A stretch of 64,000 bases of DNA, from the NCBI GenBank assembly GCA_016699715.1, contig CP065007.1:62001-126000 (forward strand), written 5' to 3'. The position numbers and the translations under genes are program-made. Below the pieces are notes generated by a model that made no database searches, was not told where the DNA came from, and saw nothing but the letters and a program-made list of their open reading frames with translations. Positions 1 to 9,120 of this stretch are shown piece after piece. The stretch comes from Candidatus Competibacteraceae bacterium (GTDB lineage Bacteria; Pseudomonadota; Gammaproteobacteria; Competibacterales; Competibacteraceae). The first letter of the stretch is position 1. The number at the start of each line of letters is the position of its first letter.

Positions 1-1
1 A

Positions 2-961
2 TTCCTGGCTGTCTATGGCCAAGGTCAACGTTTCCTTGCTGTGTCGGTCGACCCGGGCCTCGATTTCCTTGAGCAGTCCTTCCCGGTTGATCTCCAGACC
101 GTGGGCGACGTTGCGCTGCGAAACACCCTCGCTGATTTCGCGGGCGGCCTGTTCAGCCACGGCTCGGGCGCTTTCCTGCGCGGTGGTGCGCGCCGTGCGT
201 TCGGCGGTACCGCGGGCGATTTCGGTGGCGACCTGTTTGGCGGCCTCCTGCGAGGCGCGCACCGCCGCATGCGCCGCCCGTCGACCCAGATCCTCGGCGA
301 CGCCACGCGCGGTCTGCACCGCGATCTCGCGGGTCAGGTTGGGTACCAGTTCCTGGATGATGTCTCGGGCCACCTTCTCCGCGGCCGCCCAGGCCACGCG
401 TTCGGCGATTTGTTCGACTTCCGAGGCAGTCTCGGACATTCCAGCGGGGACGCGGATCGGCGCCTCGGCGGCGGGAGCCGCTTTTTCGGGGGGCGCGGCC
501 AACTCGGGAAGCACCGCCGGCGCTTTTTCGACCACGCTGGGCGTGGGGACGGCCGTCGTGGACGCGACGGTTTCTTCCACGGAAATGGCCGCGGTACCCT
601 CGCTGACCGTTTGCATGACCGTATCCAGTTGGTCCGGGGTGTAAGGTTTGGAGAGAAACCCGACCGCGCCGCTTTCCTTGGCGTCCCGCTTGTCCTCGTC
701 GGTGGCGTTGGCGGAGCACATGACGATGGGGGAAGCATCCTGACGCTGCCCGGCGATGGCGCGGGTGGTTTCGAAGCCGTCCATGCCGGGCATCATGACA
801 TCCATGAAAATGATGTCCGGCTTCTTGGTTTCCAGGTACTTGATACAATCTTCGCCCGATCCGACCCAGTCGACCTCGATGCCGCGCTCAAGTAACAGCT
901 TGCGTAAGGTTAAGTGGGCGACTTTGGAGTCATCCACCACCAGCGCCTTTTTGATGTTCAT
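2..961 (-). CDS. Response regulator with long Ala-rich helical C-terminal tail (partial, runs off the window)
   Basis: The N-terminal ~120 residues form a CheY-like receiver domain. The acidic pair is D10-D11, the phospho-acceptor is D54 in FMDVMMPGMDG, and the conserved lysine is K105 in LSKPY. A Pro/Ala/Glu-rich linker (about 125-165) follows. From about residue 170 to the window edge (residue 320) there is a predicted continuous amphipathic helix rich in Ala, Arg, Glu and Val, with blocks such as AERVAWAAAEKVARDII. No DNA-binding or enzymatic output domain is seen, so the tail may act in oligomerisation, localisation or scaffolding; that is inference. The ATG at 961 has a GGAGG ribosome-binding site just upstream. 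The 3' end is missing. No partner kinase is visible nearby. Confidence 0.85.
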   Translation of the reverse strand, partial: MNIKKALVVDDSKVAHLTLRKLLLERGIEVDWVGSGEDCIKYLETKKPDIIFMDVMMPGMDGFETTRAIAGQRQDASPIVMCSANATDEDKRDAKESGAVGFLSKPYTPDQLDTVMQTVSEGTAAISVEETVASTTAVPTPSVVEKAPAVLPELAAPPEKAAPAAEAPIRVPAGMSETASEVEQIAERVAWAAAEKVARDIIQELVPNLTREIAVQTARGVAEDLGRRAAHAAVRASQEAAKQVATEIARGTAERTARTTAQESARAVAEQAAREISEGVSQRNVAHGLEINREGLLKEIEARVDRHSKETLTLAIDSQE

Positions 962-1186
962 GCAGACCTCCTACGGCATGAGAATCGTCGAATAATCTTG
1001 GTGTGTCCCGAGTATTGGGACTGGAGAACGTGTTTTCGATCCGTTGCGGTCGTTATGCAACAGTTGAATATTGAGACTATGGTTATAGTCGGATCTTCAC
1101 GAAATGCACGGGCAAGGATTCGCGTGGGAACGATCCAACCTTGAACCAATACGATACGTTAATAATTCCACTGGAGGAACCATGCC

Positions 1187-1522
1187 ATGAAACGAACCCT
1201 GCTCGCACTGATCGCCCCGCCCGCGGCAGTCGCCCGTTACGGTTGCGTGACCTGCACCGCGGCGCCGATCGGCGTATTCTGGTTGGGGAGCCTGGCCAGC
1301 ATCGGTTACGGCTTGGCCGGCGGCACGCTGGGCAGTCTGTTCGGCCCGGGTTTCCTGATTGCGGCCGGTGTCCTGTTATGGTTGATCGCCACCGCCTGGG
1401 CGCGCTTGGTGATCCGGGGAGTGGAAAGCGATCTGCACCATCGCGCGGACAGTACGCAAGCCCACCAGGTGGAACCGCGGGCCGACGAGGACCCGTTTCA
1501 CCAACTTCGGAGCAATTCCTAA
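1187..1522 (+). CDS. Small hypothetical membrane protein
   Basis: This encodes 111 residues. There are two hydrophobic segments (about 5-45 and 50-78), both Gly/Ala-rich, and a hydrophilic C-terminus rich in Glu, Asp, His and Arg. The ATG is preceded by GGAGGAACC, a good ribosome-binding site. A Cys pair (GCVTC, about residues 19-23) lies between the first hydrophobic stretches. I do not recognise a family. It stands alone between the divergent response regulator and the convergent secF. The 225 bases upstream of it are AT-richer than the surroundings and probably hold promoters for this gene and for the divergent regulator, though I could not define clean -35/-10 boxes. Confidence 0.6.
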   Translation: MKRTLLALIAPPAAVARYGCVTCTAAPIGVFWLGSLASIGYGLAGGTLGSLFGPGFLIAAGVLLWLIATAWARLVIRGVESDLHHRADSTQAHQVEPRADEDPFHQLRSNS

Positions 1523-1576
1523 GCGCGTGGCGCGCGAGCAGACGGCCAAGGCGGTTACGGCTTCCCTGGCCGTGGG

Positions 1577-2524
1577 TCAGGGGCGTTCATCCGCGGTGTC
1601 TTTCGCTCTCGGCAACAAATCCTCGCGGTTGATACCTAGATATAGCGCGGTGGCGCTGGCGATGTAAATGGACGAGTAAGTGCCGACCAGGATGCCGACG
1701 ATCATGGCGATCGAGAAACCATGCATCACCGTGCCGCCGAGGAAGTACAGGACGATGACCGACAGCAAAGTGGCCAGACTGGTCATGATGGTGCGCGCGA
1801 GCGTCTCGTTGATCGAACGGTTCATGATCTCCAGCACCGATCCCTTGCGCCGCTTGCGGAAGTTTTCGCGGATTCGGTCCAGCACTACCACGGTGTCGTT
1901 GACTGAATAGCCGATCACCGCCAGCACCGCCGCCAGCACCGTCAGATCGAATTCGAGATGGAGCAGCGAAAACCAACCCACGGTGAAGATCACATCGTGG
2001 ACGGTGGCGGCGATGGTGCCGACCGCCAACCGCCATTCGAAGCGGAACATGACGTAGACCAGAATGCCCAGCAGCGCGCCCAGCGCCGCCAGCCCGCCCT
2101 GTTCGACCAGTTCCTGACCCACCTGTGGCCCGACATACTCGGCCCGCGCCAGCGTGGCGCCCGCGCCGCCCTCGGCATCCTGCAAGGCGCGCAGCACCTC
2201 GTTGCTCAGGGTGGCGGCGTTACGCTGGTCGTGCGGCGGGATGCGGATCAGCACATCCTTGGACGTGCCAAAGTGCTGAGTCTGGGCGTCGCCGAAACCG
2301 GCCTTGGCCAGGGTTGCGCGCACCATGGGGATTTCCACCGATTCCGGGTATTGCACTTCGATCACCGTGCCGCCGGTGAAATCCAGTCCCAGGTTCATGC
2401 CCCGGATCAGCAACGAGCCGAGCGCGATCAGCAGCACGGCGACGGACCAGCCCATCGCCAGTTTGCGCCAACGCAGAAAGTCGATATTGGTGTTGTAAAG
2501 GTTCAAACGCCACATAGGAGCCAT
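1577..2524 (-). CDS. secF: Protein translocase subunit SecF
   Basis: This is a 315-residue inner-membrane protein of normal SecF length. The N-terminal helix (about 25-43) is followed by the signature GLDFTGGTVIEVQYP, then a short periplasmic domain and five more membrane helices. The family motif lies around VIGYSVNDTVVVLDRIREN. SecDF uses the proton gradient to pull secretory proteins out of the SecYEG channel on the periplasmic side. The gene is the last of yajC-secD-secF on the minus strand, 16 bases after secD. A second possible start nine bases downstream (MWRLN) would shorten the protein by three residues. Confidence 0.97.
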   Translation of the reverse strand: MAPMWRLNLYNTNIDFLRWRKLAMGWSVAVLLIALGSLLIRGMNLGLDFTGGTVIEVQYPESVEIPMVRATLAKAGFGDAQTQHFGTSKDVLIRIPPHDQRNAATLSNEVLRALQDAEGGAGATLARAEYVGPQVGQELVEQGGLAALGALLGILVYVMFRFEWRLAVGTIAATVHDVIFTVGWFSLLHLEFDLTVLAAVLAVIGYSVNDTVVVLDRIRENFRKRRKGSVLEIMNRSINETLARTIMTSLATLLSVIVLYFLGGTVMHGFSIAMIVGILVGTYSSIYIASATALYLGINREDLLPRAKDTADERP

Positions 2525-2540
2525 TTCCCGTGCCGACGGA

Positions 2541-4415
2541 TCAGACGGCCAGTTTTTGCAGCTTGCGGCCGCCGTAGATGAAGTTGACCAGCGCCCGCGA
2601 GCCAGTCACCGCAGTGAACATCGACGTCAGGATGCCGATGCTGAGGGTGACCGCGAAACCCTTGATCGGGCCGGTGCCGAAGCCGAACAGCATGATCGCC
2701 GCGATCAGGGTGGTCAGGTTGGAGTCGAGGATGGTGTCGAAGGCCCGGTCGAAGCCGGCGTGAATCGCCGCCTGCGGGCTGTTGCCGTTGCGCAGTTCCT
2801 CACGGATACGTTCGTAAATCAGTACGTTGGCATCCACCGCCATGCCCATGGTCAGCACGATGCCGGCGATGCCGGGCAGGGTCAGCGTGGCTTGTAGCAT
2901 GGACAGCACGGCCACGATCAGCACCACGTTGGCGGCTAGCGCGGCGGTGGCGATGGCACCGAACCAGCGGTAGCGCCCGATCATGAACGCGGCGATCACC
3001 AGTAGCGAGACCATGGCGGCGCGGAAGCCCTGCTCGATGTTTTCCTTGCCGGCGCTGGGACCAACGGTGCGCTCCTCAATGATTTCGATTGGGCTGGCCA
3101 GCGCGCCGGCTCGCAGTAGCAGAGCCAGATCGCGGGCCTCGCGGGTGCTGTCCAGCCCGGTGATCTGGAAGCGTCGGCCCAGCCGATCGCGGATGGTGGC
3201 GATGTTGATGACTTCCTCGACCGTGTAGGCGGTTTTCTTCAACTCGCCGTTCACCTGCTTGGTCTCGGTTTTGTTTTCGATGAACACCACGCCCATGCGC
3301 TTGCCGATGTTGTCCTTGGTAGCGTCCTCGAAGCGCTTGGCACCCTTGCCGTCCAGAGTGACGAACACCGCCGCCCCGCCGCTTTGCTGATCCAGCCCGG
3401 AGGCGGCGTCGACGATGGAATCGCCGGTCAGCATGACCCGTTTTTGCAGCAGCACCGGGCGACCCTCGCGATCCTTGTACAGCCGCGAGTTGAGCGGGAT
3501 GCGGCCGGTGGCGGCGGCTTGAGCCCAGTCGTTTTCCTCGTCCGCCAGCCGGAATTCCAGGGTGGCGGTGGCGCCGAGGATTTCCTTGGCGCGGGCGGTG
3601 TCCTGCACACCGGGCAGTTGCACCACGATGCGGTCGTTGCCCTGCTGTTGGATGATCGGCTCGGCCACGCCCAGTTCGTTGACTCGATTGCGCAGGGTGG
3701 TGATGTTCTGTTGCAGGGCGAAGGCGCGCTTTTCCCGGATTTCCGGTTCGCCGAGAGTCAGTCTCAGGCTGAGCGAGTCCGGTTCGCTTTGTTGCAGACT
3801 GGGTAGTTGCTTATGCAGCACCTGGGCGGCCTTGTCGCGTTCGGCGCCATCCTTGAACTCAATGCGGATGCCGCCGCCGTTCGTTGCGCGGCCGACGGAG
3901 GCGTACAACACCTTCTCGGCGCGCAGTTGGGCGCGGATGTCCTCGACGTAGCTGTCCTCGACCTGTTTGATGGTGGCGTCCATGTCCACCTGCATCAGGA
4001 AATGCACGCCGCCGCGCAGATCCAGGCCGAGATACATCGGGCTCAAGCCCAGCGCCCGCAGAAATCCCGGTTCCGACGAAGCCAGGTTGAGGGCGACGAT
4101 GTAGTCGCGGCCCAATCGATCCTTGAGGAGGTCGGCGGCCTTGAGCTGTTCTTCCGGGTCGGCGAAGCGGACCAGCAGGCGATCAGCCTCCAATTCCAGC
4201 CGCTTGTGGGGCAGCTTTTCGGCGTCGAGCAAAGCGGCGACCCGATCCTGGAACGCCGGATCGATGGCGGTGTTGGCCCGGGCACCGGAGATTTGCACCG
4301 CCGGATCCTCACCGAACAGATTGGGCAGCGCAAAAATCAGGCCCCACAGGATCACCAGGCCGATCAGCAGGTATTTCCACCAGGGGTATTGATTCAGGGT
4401 GTAAGGCGTGGCCAT
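2541..4415 (-). CDS. secD: Protein translocase subunit SecD
   Basis: This 624-residue protein has an N-terminal helix at about 13-30 and a large periplasmic P1 domain. The conserved segment YLGLDLRGGVHFLMQVD lies near residue 130. Five C-terminal membrane helices follow, with GMAVDANVLIYERIREE as the classical TM4 motif. It forms the SecDF complex with the product of the next gene, which uses proton flux to complete protein export. It sits 36 bases downstream of yajC and was probably cotranscribed with it. The length and motifs match the gammaproteobacterial family, and nothing is broken. Confidence 0.97.
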   Translation of the reverse strand: MATPYTLNQYPWWKYLLIGLVILWGLIFALPNLFGEDPAVQISGARANTAIDPAFQDRVAALLDAEKLPHKRLELEADRLLVRFADPEEQLKAADLLKDRLGRDYIVALNLASSEPGFLRALGLSPMYLGLDLRGGVHFLMQVDMDATIKQVEDSYVEDIRAQLRAEKVLYASVGRATNGGGIRIEFKDGAERDKAAQVLHKQLPSLQQSEPDSLSLRLTLGEPEIREKRAFALQQNITTLRNRVNELGVAEPIIQQQGNDRIVVQLPGVQDTARAKEILGATATLEFRLADEENDWAQAAATGRIPLNSRLYKDREGRPVLLQKRVMLTGDSIVDAASGLDQQSGGAAVFVTLDGKGAKRFEDATKDNIGKRMGVVFIENKTETKQVNGELKKTAYTVEEVINIATIRDRLGRRFQITGLDSTREARDLALLLRAGALASPIEIIEERTVGPSAGKENIEQGFRAAMVSLLVIAAFMIGRYRWFGAIATAALAANVVLIVAVLSMLQATLTLPGIAGIVLTMGMAVDANVLIYERIREELRNGNSPQAAIHAGFDRAFDTILDSNLTTLIAAIMLFGFGTGPIKGFAVTLSIGILTSMFTAVTGSRALVNFIYGGRKLQKLAV

Positions 4416-4451
4416 GGAACGGCGTTTCCCGCGTGGCGCCAGGCGGCGTGG

Positions 4452-4799
4452 TTACAGAGTGCCTTTGTAGGTGCCCTTGGGCATCAGCGAGCTGACGGAT
4501 TGCTTTTGAATCCTGATCTGCACGTTTTCGGCGATTTCGACCTGCACGAAATTCTCGCCCACATCGGTGACCCGACCCAGCACGCCGCCACCGGAGACGA
4601 TTTCGTCGCCTTTCTTGATCGTATCCACCATTTGCTTGTGCTCTTTGGCACGCTTGGTCTGGGGACGGATCAGCAGGAAGTAGAAGGCGCCGATCAGAAT
4701 AATGGGAAACAGCAGGTTCATCAGGCCCAGCTCGCCGCCGGAGGGAGCGCCGGTTTGGGCCATGGCGGCGGGGATCAGGACGTTCAAGATGCTTTCCAC
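4452..4799 (-). CDS. yajC: Preprotein translocase subunit YajC
   Basis: This 115-residue, single-pass membrane protein has its helix at about 27-47 (LLFPIILIGAFYFLLIRPQ), followed by the conserved QTKRAKEHKQMVDTIKKGDE and a basic/beta C-terminal part. It associates with SecDF at the translocon. The GTG start at 4799 is supported by AAGAGGAA a few bases upstream. It is the first gene of the yajC-secDF operon. The usual upstream tgt/queA genes are absent here, so the operon starts fresh from the 319-base space before it. Confidence 0.95.
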   Translation of the reverse strand: MESILNVLIPAAMAQTGAPSGGELGLMNLLFPIILIGAFYFLLIRPQTKRAKEHKQMVDTIKKGDEIVSGGGVLGRVTDVGENFVQVEIAENVQIRIQKQSVSSLMPKGTYKGTL

Positions 4800-4925
4800 G
4801 GTAGTTCCTCTTGGTTTGCCGGTCTCGATTGGCGGTCGCGCTGGCGAGAATCGGGGCGACCGTTAGCGGTGCTGGGCAGCGGAGTTCGCACGGGGACGGG
4901 CAGGGGGTCTGATTTAAAACTCGCC

Positions 4926-4931
4926 ATTATA
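4926..4931 (-). promoter_or_regulatory. Candidate -10 box for yajC-secDF
   Basis: Read on the minus strand this is a perfect TATAAT, about 127 bases upstream of the yajC start. The best -35 match, CGGGCA at 16-base spacing, is poor, so the promoter is only a candidate. The rest of the 4800-5118 space holds no convincing gene. Its end nearest pgm carries a G-rich palindrome listed separately. Confidence 0.35.
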
Positions 4932-5078
4932 CACAGGCGGTGAAATTTGCCCGCGTTTTTCATTATCGTCGCGAGCGCTTCCGGCCATCTTGCGGCGTGA
5001 CGCTCCGTCGCGCTCCACCGTCGAAGTCGTCGGCTCCCGCGGTTGAAGGTACCGACAGCTCAGCCGCTGCTCTTCCCT

Positions 5079-5118
5079 CCATGGAAGAGAACGAGATTGG
5101 GCGGGGGCGAGGCGAGGG
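5079..5118. repeat. G-rich palindromic repeat (diverged copy)
   Basis: The segment contains the arms TCTTCC and GGAAGA around a 6-base loop, followed by GCGGGGGCGAGGCGAGGG. It abuts the pgm stop codon. In layout it resembles the repeats at 31953-31994 and 37635-37672 (C-rich run, hairpin, G-rich run). In this position it could also fold in the 3' end of the pgm transcript. Confidence 0.4.
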
Positions 5119-6750
5119 CTAGGTAATCACCGTCGGTTCGTTGCGCCCGGTGCGCTCGCGGATGCCGGCCAGGCTGTCGGCGATGCCGATCAGCTCCGCC
5201 AGCGCCTGCTGAGTGTCGAGATCATGCTTGGCCGGGTCGGCTTCGTAAGCTTCGATGTAGATCCGCAGAGTCGCGCCCTCGGTGCCGGTGCCGGACAGAC
5301 GATAGACGATGCGTGAGCCGTCCTTGAAACCGATGCGGATGCCCTGTTTCTCGCTCACGCTGTCGTCGATGGAGTCGAGGTAGCGGAAATCGTCGGCGTA
5401 ATCCACCGTATACGAACCGAGTGGCTGACCCGGCAGGGTCGCGCAGGCGGCGCGCAGCGCATCGATCAGGCCGTTGGCGGCGGTGCTGTCGACCGCTTCG
5501 TAGTCATGGCGGGTGTAATAATTACGTCCGTAGTTCCGCCAGTGCTCGCGCACGATCTCCGCCACCGATTGCCGGCGCTCGGCCAGGATGTTCAGCCAGA
5601 ACAGCACTGCCCATAGCCCGTCCTTCTCGCGCACATGGTCGGAGCCGGTGCCGAAACTTTCTTCGCCGCACAAGGTGATTTTGCCGGCGTCCAGCAGGTT
5701 GCCGAAGAACTTCCAGCCGGTCGGGGTCTCGTAACAGTTCAGCCCCAATTTGGCCGCGACCCGGTCGGCCGCCTGGCTGGTCGGCATCGAGCGGGCCACG
5801 CCGGTCACGCGGGAGCGATAGCCGGGCGCCAGATCGGCGTTGGCCAGGATCACCGCCAGGCTGTCGCTGGGCGTGACGAAGAAATGCCGGCCCAGCACCA
5901 TGTTGCGGTCGCCGTCCCCGTCCGAGGCCGCGCCGAAGTCGGGCGCGTCCGGGCCGAACAGGTGATCGGCCAGCTCTTTGGCGTACACCAGATTCGGATC
6001 GGGGTGGCCGTGGCCGAAGTCTTCCAGCGGTACGCCGTTGACCACCGTGCCGGCCGGCGCGCCCAGGCGGTGCTCCAGGATTTCGCGGGCGTAGGGGCCG
6101 GTCACCGCGTGCATGGCGTCGAAGCGCATTTGGAAGCCGGATTGGAACAGCGCGCGGATTCGGTCGAAGTCGAACAATTGCTCCATCAGATCAGCGTAAT
6201 CGCACACCGAATCAACGATTTCAACCCGCATGTCGCCGACGAAGGCAGTCCCGATCTGGTCCAGGTCGATGTCCGGCGTGTCCAGTACATGGTAGCGGTT
6301 GATGTGCAGGGTGGCCGTGTAAATGGCCTCCGTCACTTTCTCCGCGGCCGGTCCACCGTTCGGGGTGTTGAACTTGATGCCGAAATCCTCGTCCGGTCCG
6401 CCGGGATTGTGACTGGCCGAAAGGATGATGCCGCCGCAGGCGCCGTGCTTGCGGATCATGTGGGAAACCGCGGGAGTGGAGAAAATGCCGCCCTGACCCA
6501 GCAAGACACGCCCGCAGCCGTTGGCGGCGGCGATGCGCAGGATTTTCTGAATTGCCTGCCGATTGTAATAGCGGCCGTCGCCACCCACCACCAATGGCGC
6601 GTCCTGGTAGCCTTTCTGCGTGTCGAAAATGCTCTGCACGAAATTTTCCAGGTAGTGCGGTTTTTCGAACACCTTGACTTTCTTGCGTAGCCCCGAGGTG
6701 CCGGGTTTTTGATCCTGGAACGGTTGGCTGGCGATGGTTTCGACGCTCAT
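5119..6750 (-). CDS. pgm: Phosphoglucomutase (alpha-D-glucose phosphate-specific)
   Basis: This 543-residue cytoplasmic enzyme interconverts glucose 1-phosphate and glucose 6-phosphate, linking glycogen and nucleotide-sugar synthesis to glycolysis. It is the type whose N-terminus reads DQKPGTSGLRKKV, related to eukaryotic PGM1. The phosphoserine loop is SASHNPGGPDEDFG (about residues 130-143). The metal-binding loop is SDGDGDRN, the sugar-specificity loop is CGEESFGTGSDH, and the C-terminal phosphate-binding loop is RLSGTGTEGATLR. The ATG at 6750 has AAGGAGAG upstream. The gene lies 96 bases downstream of the DUF2126 gene on the same strand. Confidence 0.96.
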   Translation of the reverse strand: MSVETIASQPFQDQKPGTSGLRKKVKVFEKPHYLENFVQSIFDTQKGYQDAPLVVGGDGRYYNRQAIQKILRIAAANGCGRVLLGQGGIFSTPAVSHMIRKHGACGGIILSASHNPGGPDEDFGIKFNTPNGGPAAEKVTEAIYTATLHINRYHVLDTPDIDLDQIGTAFVGDMRVEIVDSVCDYADLMEQLFDFDRIRALFQSGFQMRFDAMHAVTGPYAREILEHRLGAPAGTVVNGVPLEDFGHGHPDPNLVYAKELADHLFGPDAPDFGAASDGDGDRNMVLGRHFFVTPSDSLAVILANADLAPGYRSRVTGVARSMPTSQAADRVAAKLGLNCYETPTGWKFFGNLLDAGKITLCGEESFGTGSDHVREKDGLWAVLFWLNILAERRQSVAEIVREHWRNYGRNYYTRHDYEAVDSTAANGLIDALRAACATLPGQPLGSYTVDYADDFRYLDSIDDSVSEKQGIRIGFKDGSRIVYRLSGTGTEGATLRIYIEAYEADPAKHDLDTQQALAELIGIADSLAGIRERTGRNEPTVIT

Positions 6751-6846
6751 GATTCAGGACTCTCCTTGGGGTTTTTCGGGATGCGGCGCATTATGCACCT
6801 GTTGGTCACAGGATTGAATAAGAGGCGGTGGCCGATGGGGAATCGC

Positions 6847-9000
6847 CTAGAGGCGGCGCAGGTCGAGCGTGTAGGGGGTCAGGGCGGTGGTCGGCGGTTC
6901 CAGCGGCGGCGCGGTGGGAGCGGTTTCGAGCCGTTCCGTCACGAAGCGTGCGGCCCGGCGGCATGCCGCTTCCTCCAGATCCCGGGGCAGGCCGTCGTAA
7001 CCGCCGCCCTGTGGCTGCCACTCGTGCAGGGTGAGCCGCAGCGCGCCCGGTTGGCGGGAGTGACTCAATAGCAGTTCGATCGGACCCTGGGCTTCCAGAG
7101 TGGGGTGCAGGCCGGTCCAGGGTTTGAAGCGGCGGTAGCGCAGCCCATGCACTCGAGTCTTTCCGTCCATCTCGTCTTCCCGGCGTAGCGGCAGCCGGTA
7201 GCCGTTTACCGTCAACTGCCAGTCGGCCAGATCCAGATCCAGATCCTGTTGCTCGGTGTCGGGATCGGCGCGCAGACTGATTTCCAGCCGCGCGCTGCTG
7301 GCATCCACCAACCGGGAATGGCCATGTTCCTGGGTCAGCGCGTCGCCCAGCAATGGCCAGAATTCCAGACCGCGCCGGATGGTGAGCCGGCAGCCGCCGA
7401 ACGTCGCCTCGGCCAGCCAGTGGTAGCTGTCGTCCAGCAGTTCCGCGATCAGCGCTTGGCCCAGCCCCAGACCGGCGCGGGCCAGTTCGTCCAGCACCTC
7501 CCATAGATCGGCGCGCAGGTAGTAGGGCAGGGCGAAGCGATCATGCAATTCCTGGCCCCAACGGGTTGGTTCGGGATAATCCGGTGTCTGGGCCAGCATG
7601 GCGGCGATGGCCCGTAGCAGCGCCGCCAGGGTTGCCAGCCGTTCCGGGGTGGGTGGCATGCGAAAGGCGCGAAATTCCACCAGCCCCAACTGGCCGCGGC
7701 CAGGCAGGTAAGGGTTCCACAACTTTTCGATGTTGATTTCGGCGCGATGCGGGTTACCGGCCGGATCGGCCAGAAAGGGCGACAGGCTTTGCCAGAGCAG
7801 TTCCGGCGTTGGGTTGCGCTGGCGCTTGAGCAGCGCCAGCGCCAGCGCCATTTCCTCGAAAATATCGGTGGTCCGTTCGTCGGGGCGCGGTGCTTGGCTG
7901 GAGCTACCGACAAAATCGCCGGCGAAGTAGAACGACAAGGCCGGGTGGCGGTTGAAATAAGCAAGCAGCGCCGGCAGCAACCGAGGGTGGCTCAGAAAGG
8001 GACTGCGGTCTGGGTTGACGCCACCCAGGGTCAGTTGGCCGCCGCCGCCGGAGTCGGTGATCTGGCCGTTGTAGTGCAGCCGGTAGGGCGCAAGGCCGAC
8101 GGAAGCGGCGGCGGCGAACCAGGCTCGGGTTTCGTCCAGGAAAGTGGCGACATCGGCCGCTGGCGCCATGTTGGTTTCCACCACGGCGGGGTCCGGCGTC
8201 AGTGTGGTCCAGGCCACGCTGGCGTCCACCGGCGGGGGAAAGCCGGTGAGGATCAGCCCCGGCAGCCCGGCGGCGTTGGCCGCCGCGCCGACCGCCGTCA
8301 GCAGTTGTTGGAACATTTCGCCATCGGGGCAGGCCGGCAACTCCACGCAGGGCGCGGCGACCGCCTCCAGACCTTGTTCCGGGCCGGGCCAGCCGATGCC
8401 GAGCAGGAACGTGCCCTGTTCCGCCAGCTCGTCGCGCGGTCCCCGCGGTGGAATCGCTTGGCCGTGCGGGCTGGGGCGGGCCAGTCGCGGGTCTCGCTCG
8501 GGATTGGCCAGTAGCGGCAGTCGGTCGCGGCGGAACGCGATGCGCAGTTCAGGGTAGGTTTCGACCGCGAACAGTAGCGCGGGCCAGCCGTATGCGCCGA
8601 GCCGCTGGGCGAGTTGTTCCCAGAAGTCCTCAAGCTGACCGGTGGGCAGGGCGGTGGGTGTGCTGTCCAGCAGGGGATCGGGTGGGCCGGACCAGACGGC
8701 TTGGCCGTCGCGCCGTCGGTACAATCCCAGGCTCCAGCGTGGCCGGTCTTCCTTGGAGTATTGTCGGCCCAAGGTTCGCAGGATCGCCGTTCCCGGCGTT
8801 TGCCCGAGGGCCTGAGCCAGCATTTGCCGGGCGCGCGCTTCCTTGGTCGAGCCGAGGGCATTATGCAGCCACTCCGGCGCTTCGGAAGCACGATCGGTGA
8901 AAGTCGGTTCGGCGCCGATCCAGATCGCCAGATCGCGGCGTTTGATGAGCTCGTCGTGAGAACGAATGGCCTGATCGAAAGCCGGAACGGTTGTTTTCAT
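6847..9000 (-). CDS. Stand-alone DUF2126 protein (putative GS-fold amidoligase)
   Basis: The protein has about 717 residues. Almost the whole length resembles DUF2126 (PF09899), a domain proposed to be an ATP-dependent amidoligase with a glutamine-synthetase-like fold. The start reads RRDLAIWIGAEPTFTDR, followed by EAPEW and RPRWSLGLYRRRDGQAVW. A later segment, FHPTL-type in relatives, appears here as GLHPTLEAQGP. In most bacteria this domain is the C-terminal part of ~1100-residue proteins that begin with a transglutaminase-like domain. No such domain or gene is present here. I chose the ATG at 9000; an ATG at 9009 and a TTG at 9024 are also in frame. Its substrate is unknown. It lies between comF and pgm. 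Confidence 0.8.
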   Translation of the reverse strand: MKTTVPAFDQAIRSHDELIKRRDLAIWIGAEPTFTDRASEAPEWLHNALGSTKEARARQMLAQALGQTPGTAILRTLGRQYSKEDRPRWSLGLYRRRDGQAVWSGPPDPLLDSTPTALPTGQLEDFWEQLAQRLGAYGWPALLFAVETYPELRIAFRRDRLPLLANPERDPRLARPSPHGQAIPPRGPRDELAEQGTFLLGIGWPGPEQGLEAVAAPCVELPACPDGEMFQQLLTAVGAAANAAGLPGLILTGFPPPVDASVAWTTLTPDPAVVETNMAPAADVATFLDETRAWFAAAASVGLAPYRLHYNGQITDSGGGGQLTLGGVNPDRSPFLSHPRLLPALLAYFNRHPALSFYFAGDFVGSSSQAPRPDERTTDIFEEMALALALLKRQRNPTPELLWQSLSPFLADPAGNPHRAEINIEKLWNPYLPGRGQLGLVEFRAFRMPPTPERLATLAALLRAIAAMLAQTPDYPEPTRWGQELHDRFALPYYLRADLWEVLDELARAGLGLGQALIAELLDDSYHWLAEATFGGCRLTIRRGLEFWPLLGDALTQEHGHSRLVDASSARLEISLRADPDTEQQDLDLDLADWQLTVNGYRLPLRREDEMDGKTRVHGLRYRRFKPWTGLHPTLEAQGPIELLLSHSRQPGALRLTLHEWQPQGGGYDGLPRDLEEAACRRAARFVTERLETAPTAPPLEPPTTALTPYTLDLRRL

Positions 9001-9120
9001 GGTGCCCATGCTGTCCGGAAACAAATTGGCGCGGCATTCTACGAGATTTCAGGCGTGGAAGTAACGGTTATTACCGATCGTCGGCCGAGCATGGGTGGGT
9101 TTGCGGTGCGGGCGGACGGT

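Noticed and set aside
41..895. Long open frames on the plus strand over the response regulator
   Set aside because: Gly/Arg/His-rich composition and perfect opposition to a well-supported receiver-domain gene show that they are antisense shadows; similar long antisense frames over secD, pgm, ureC and ccoI were left out for the same reason.
4940..5122. 60-codon open frame in the space between yajC and pgm
   Set aside because: It runs through the G-rich palindrome, has no ribosome-binding site and overlaps the pgm stop. It is more likely chance in GC-rich DNA.
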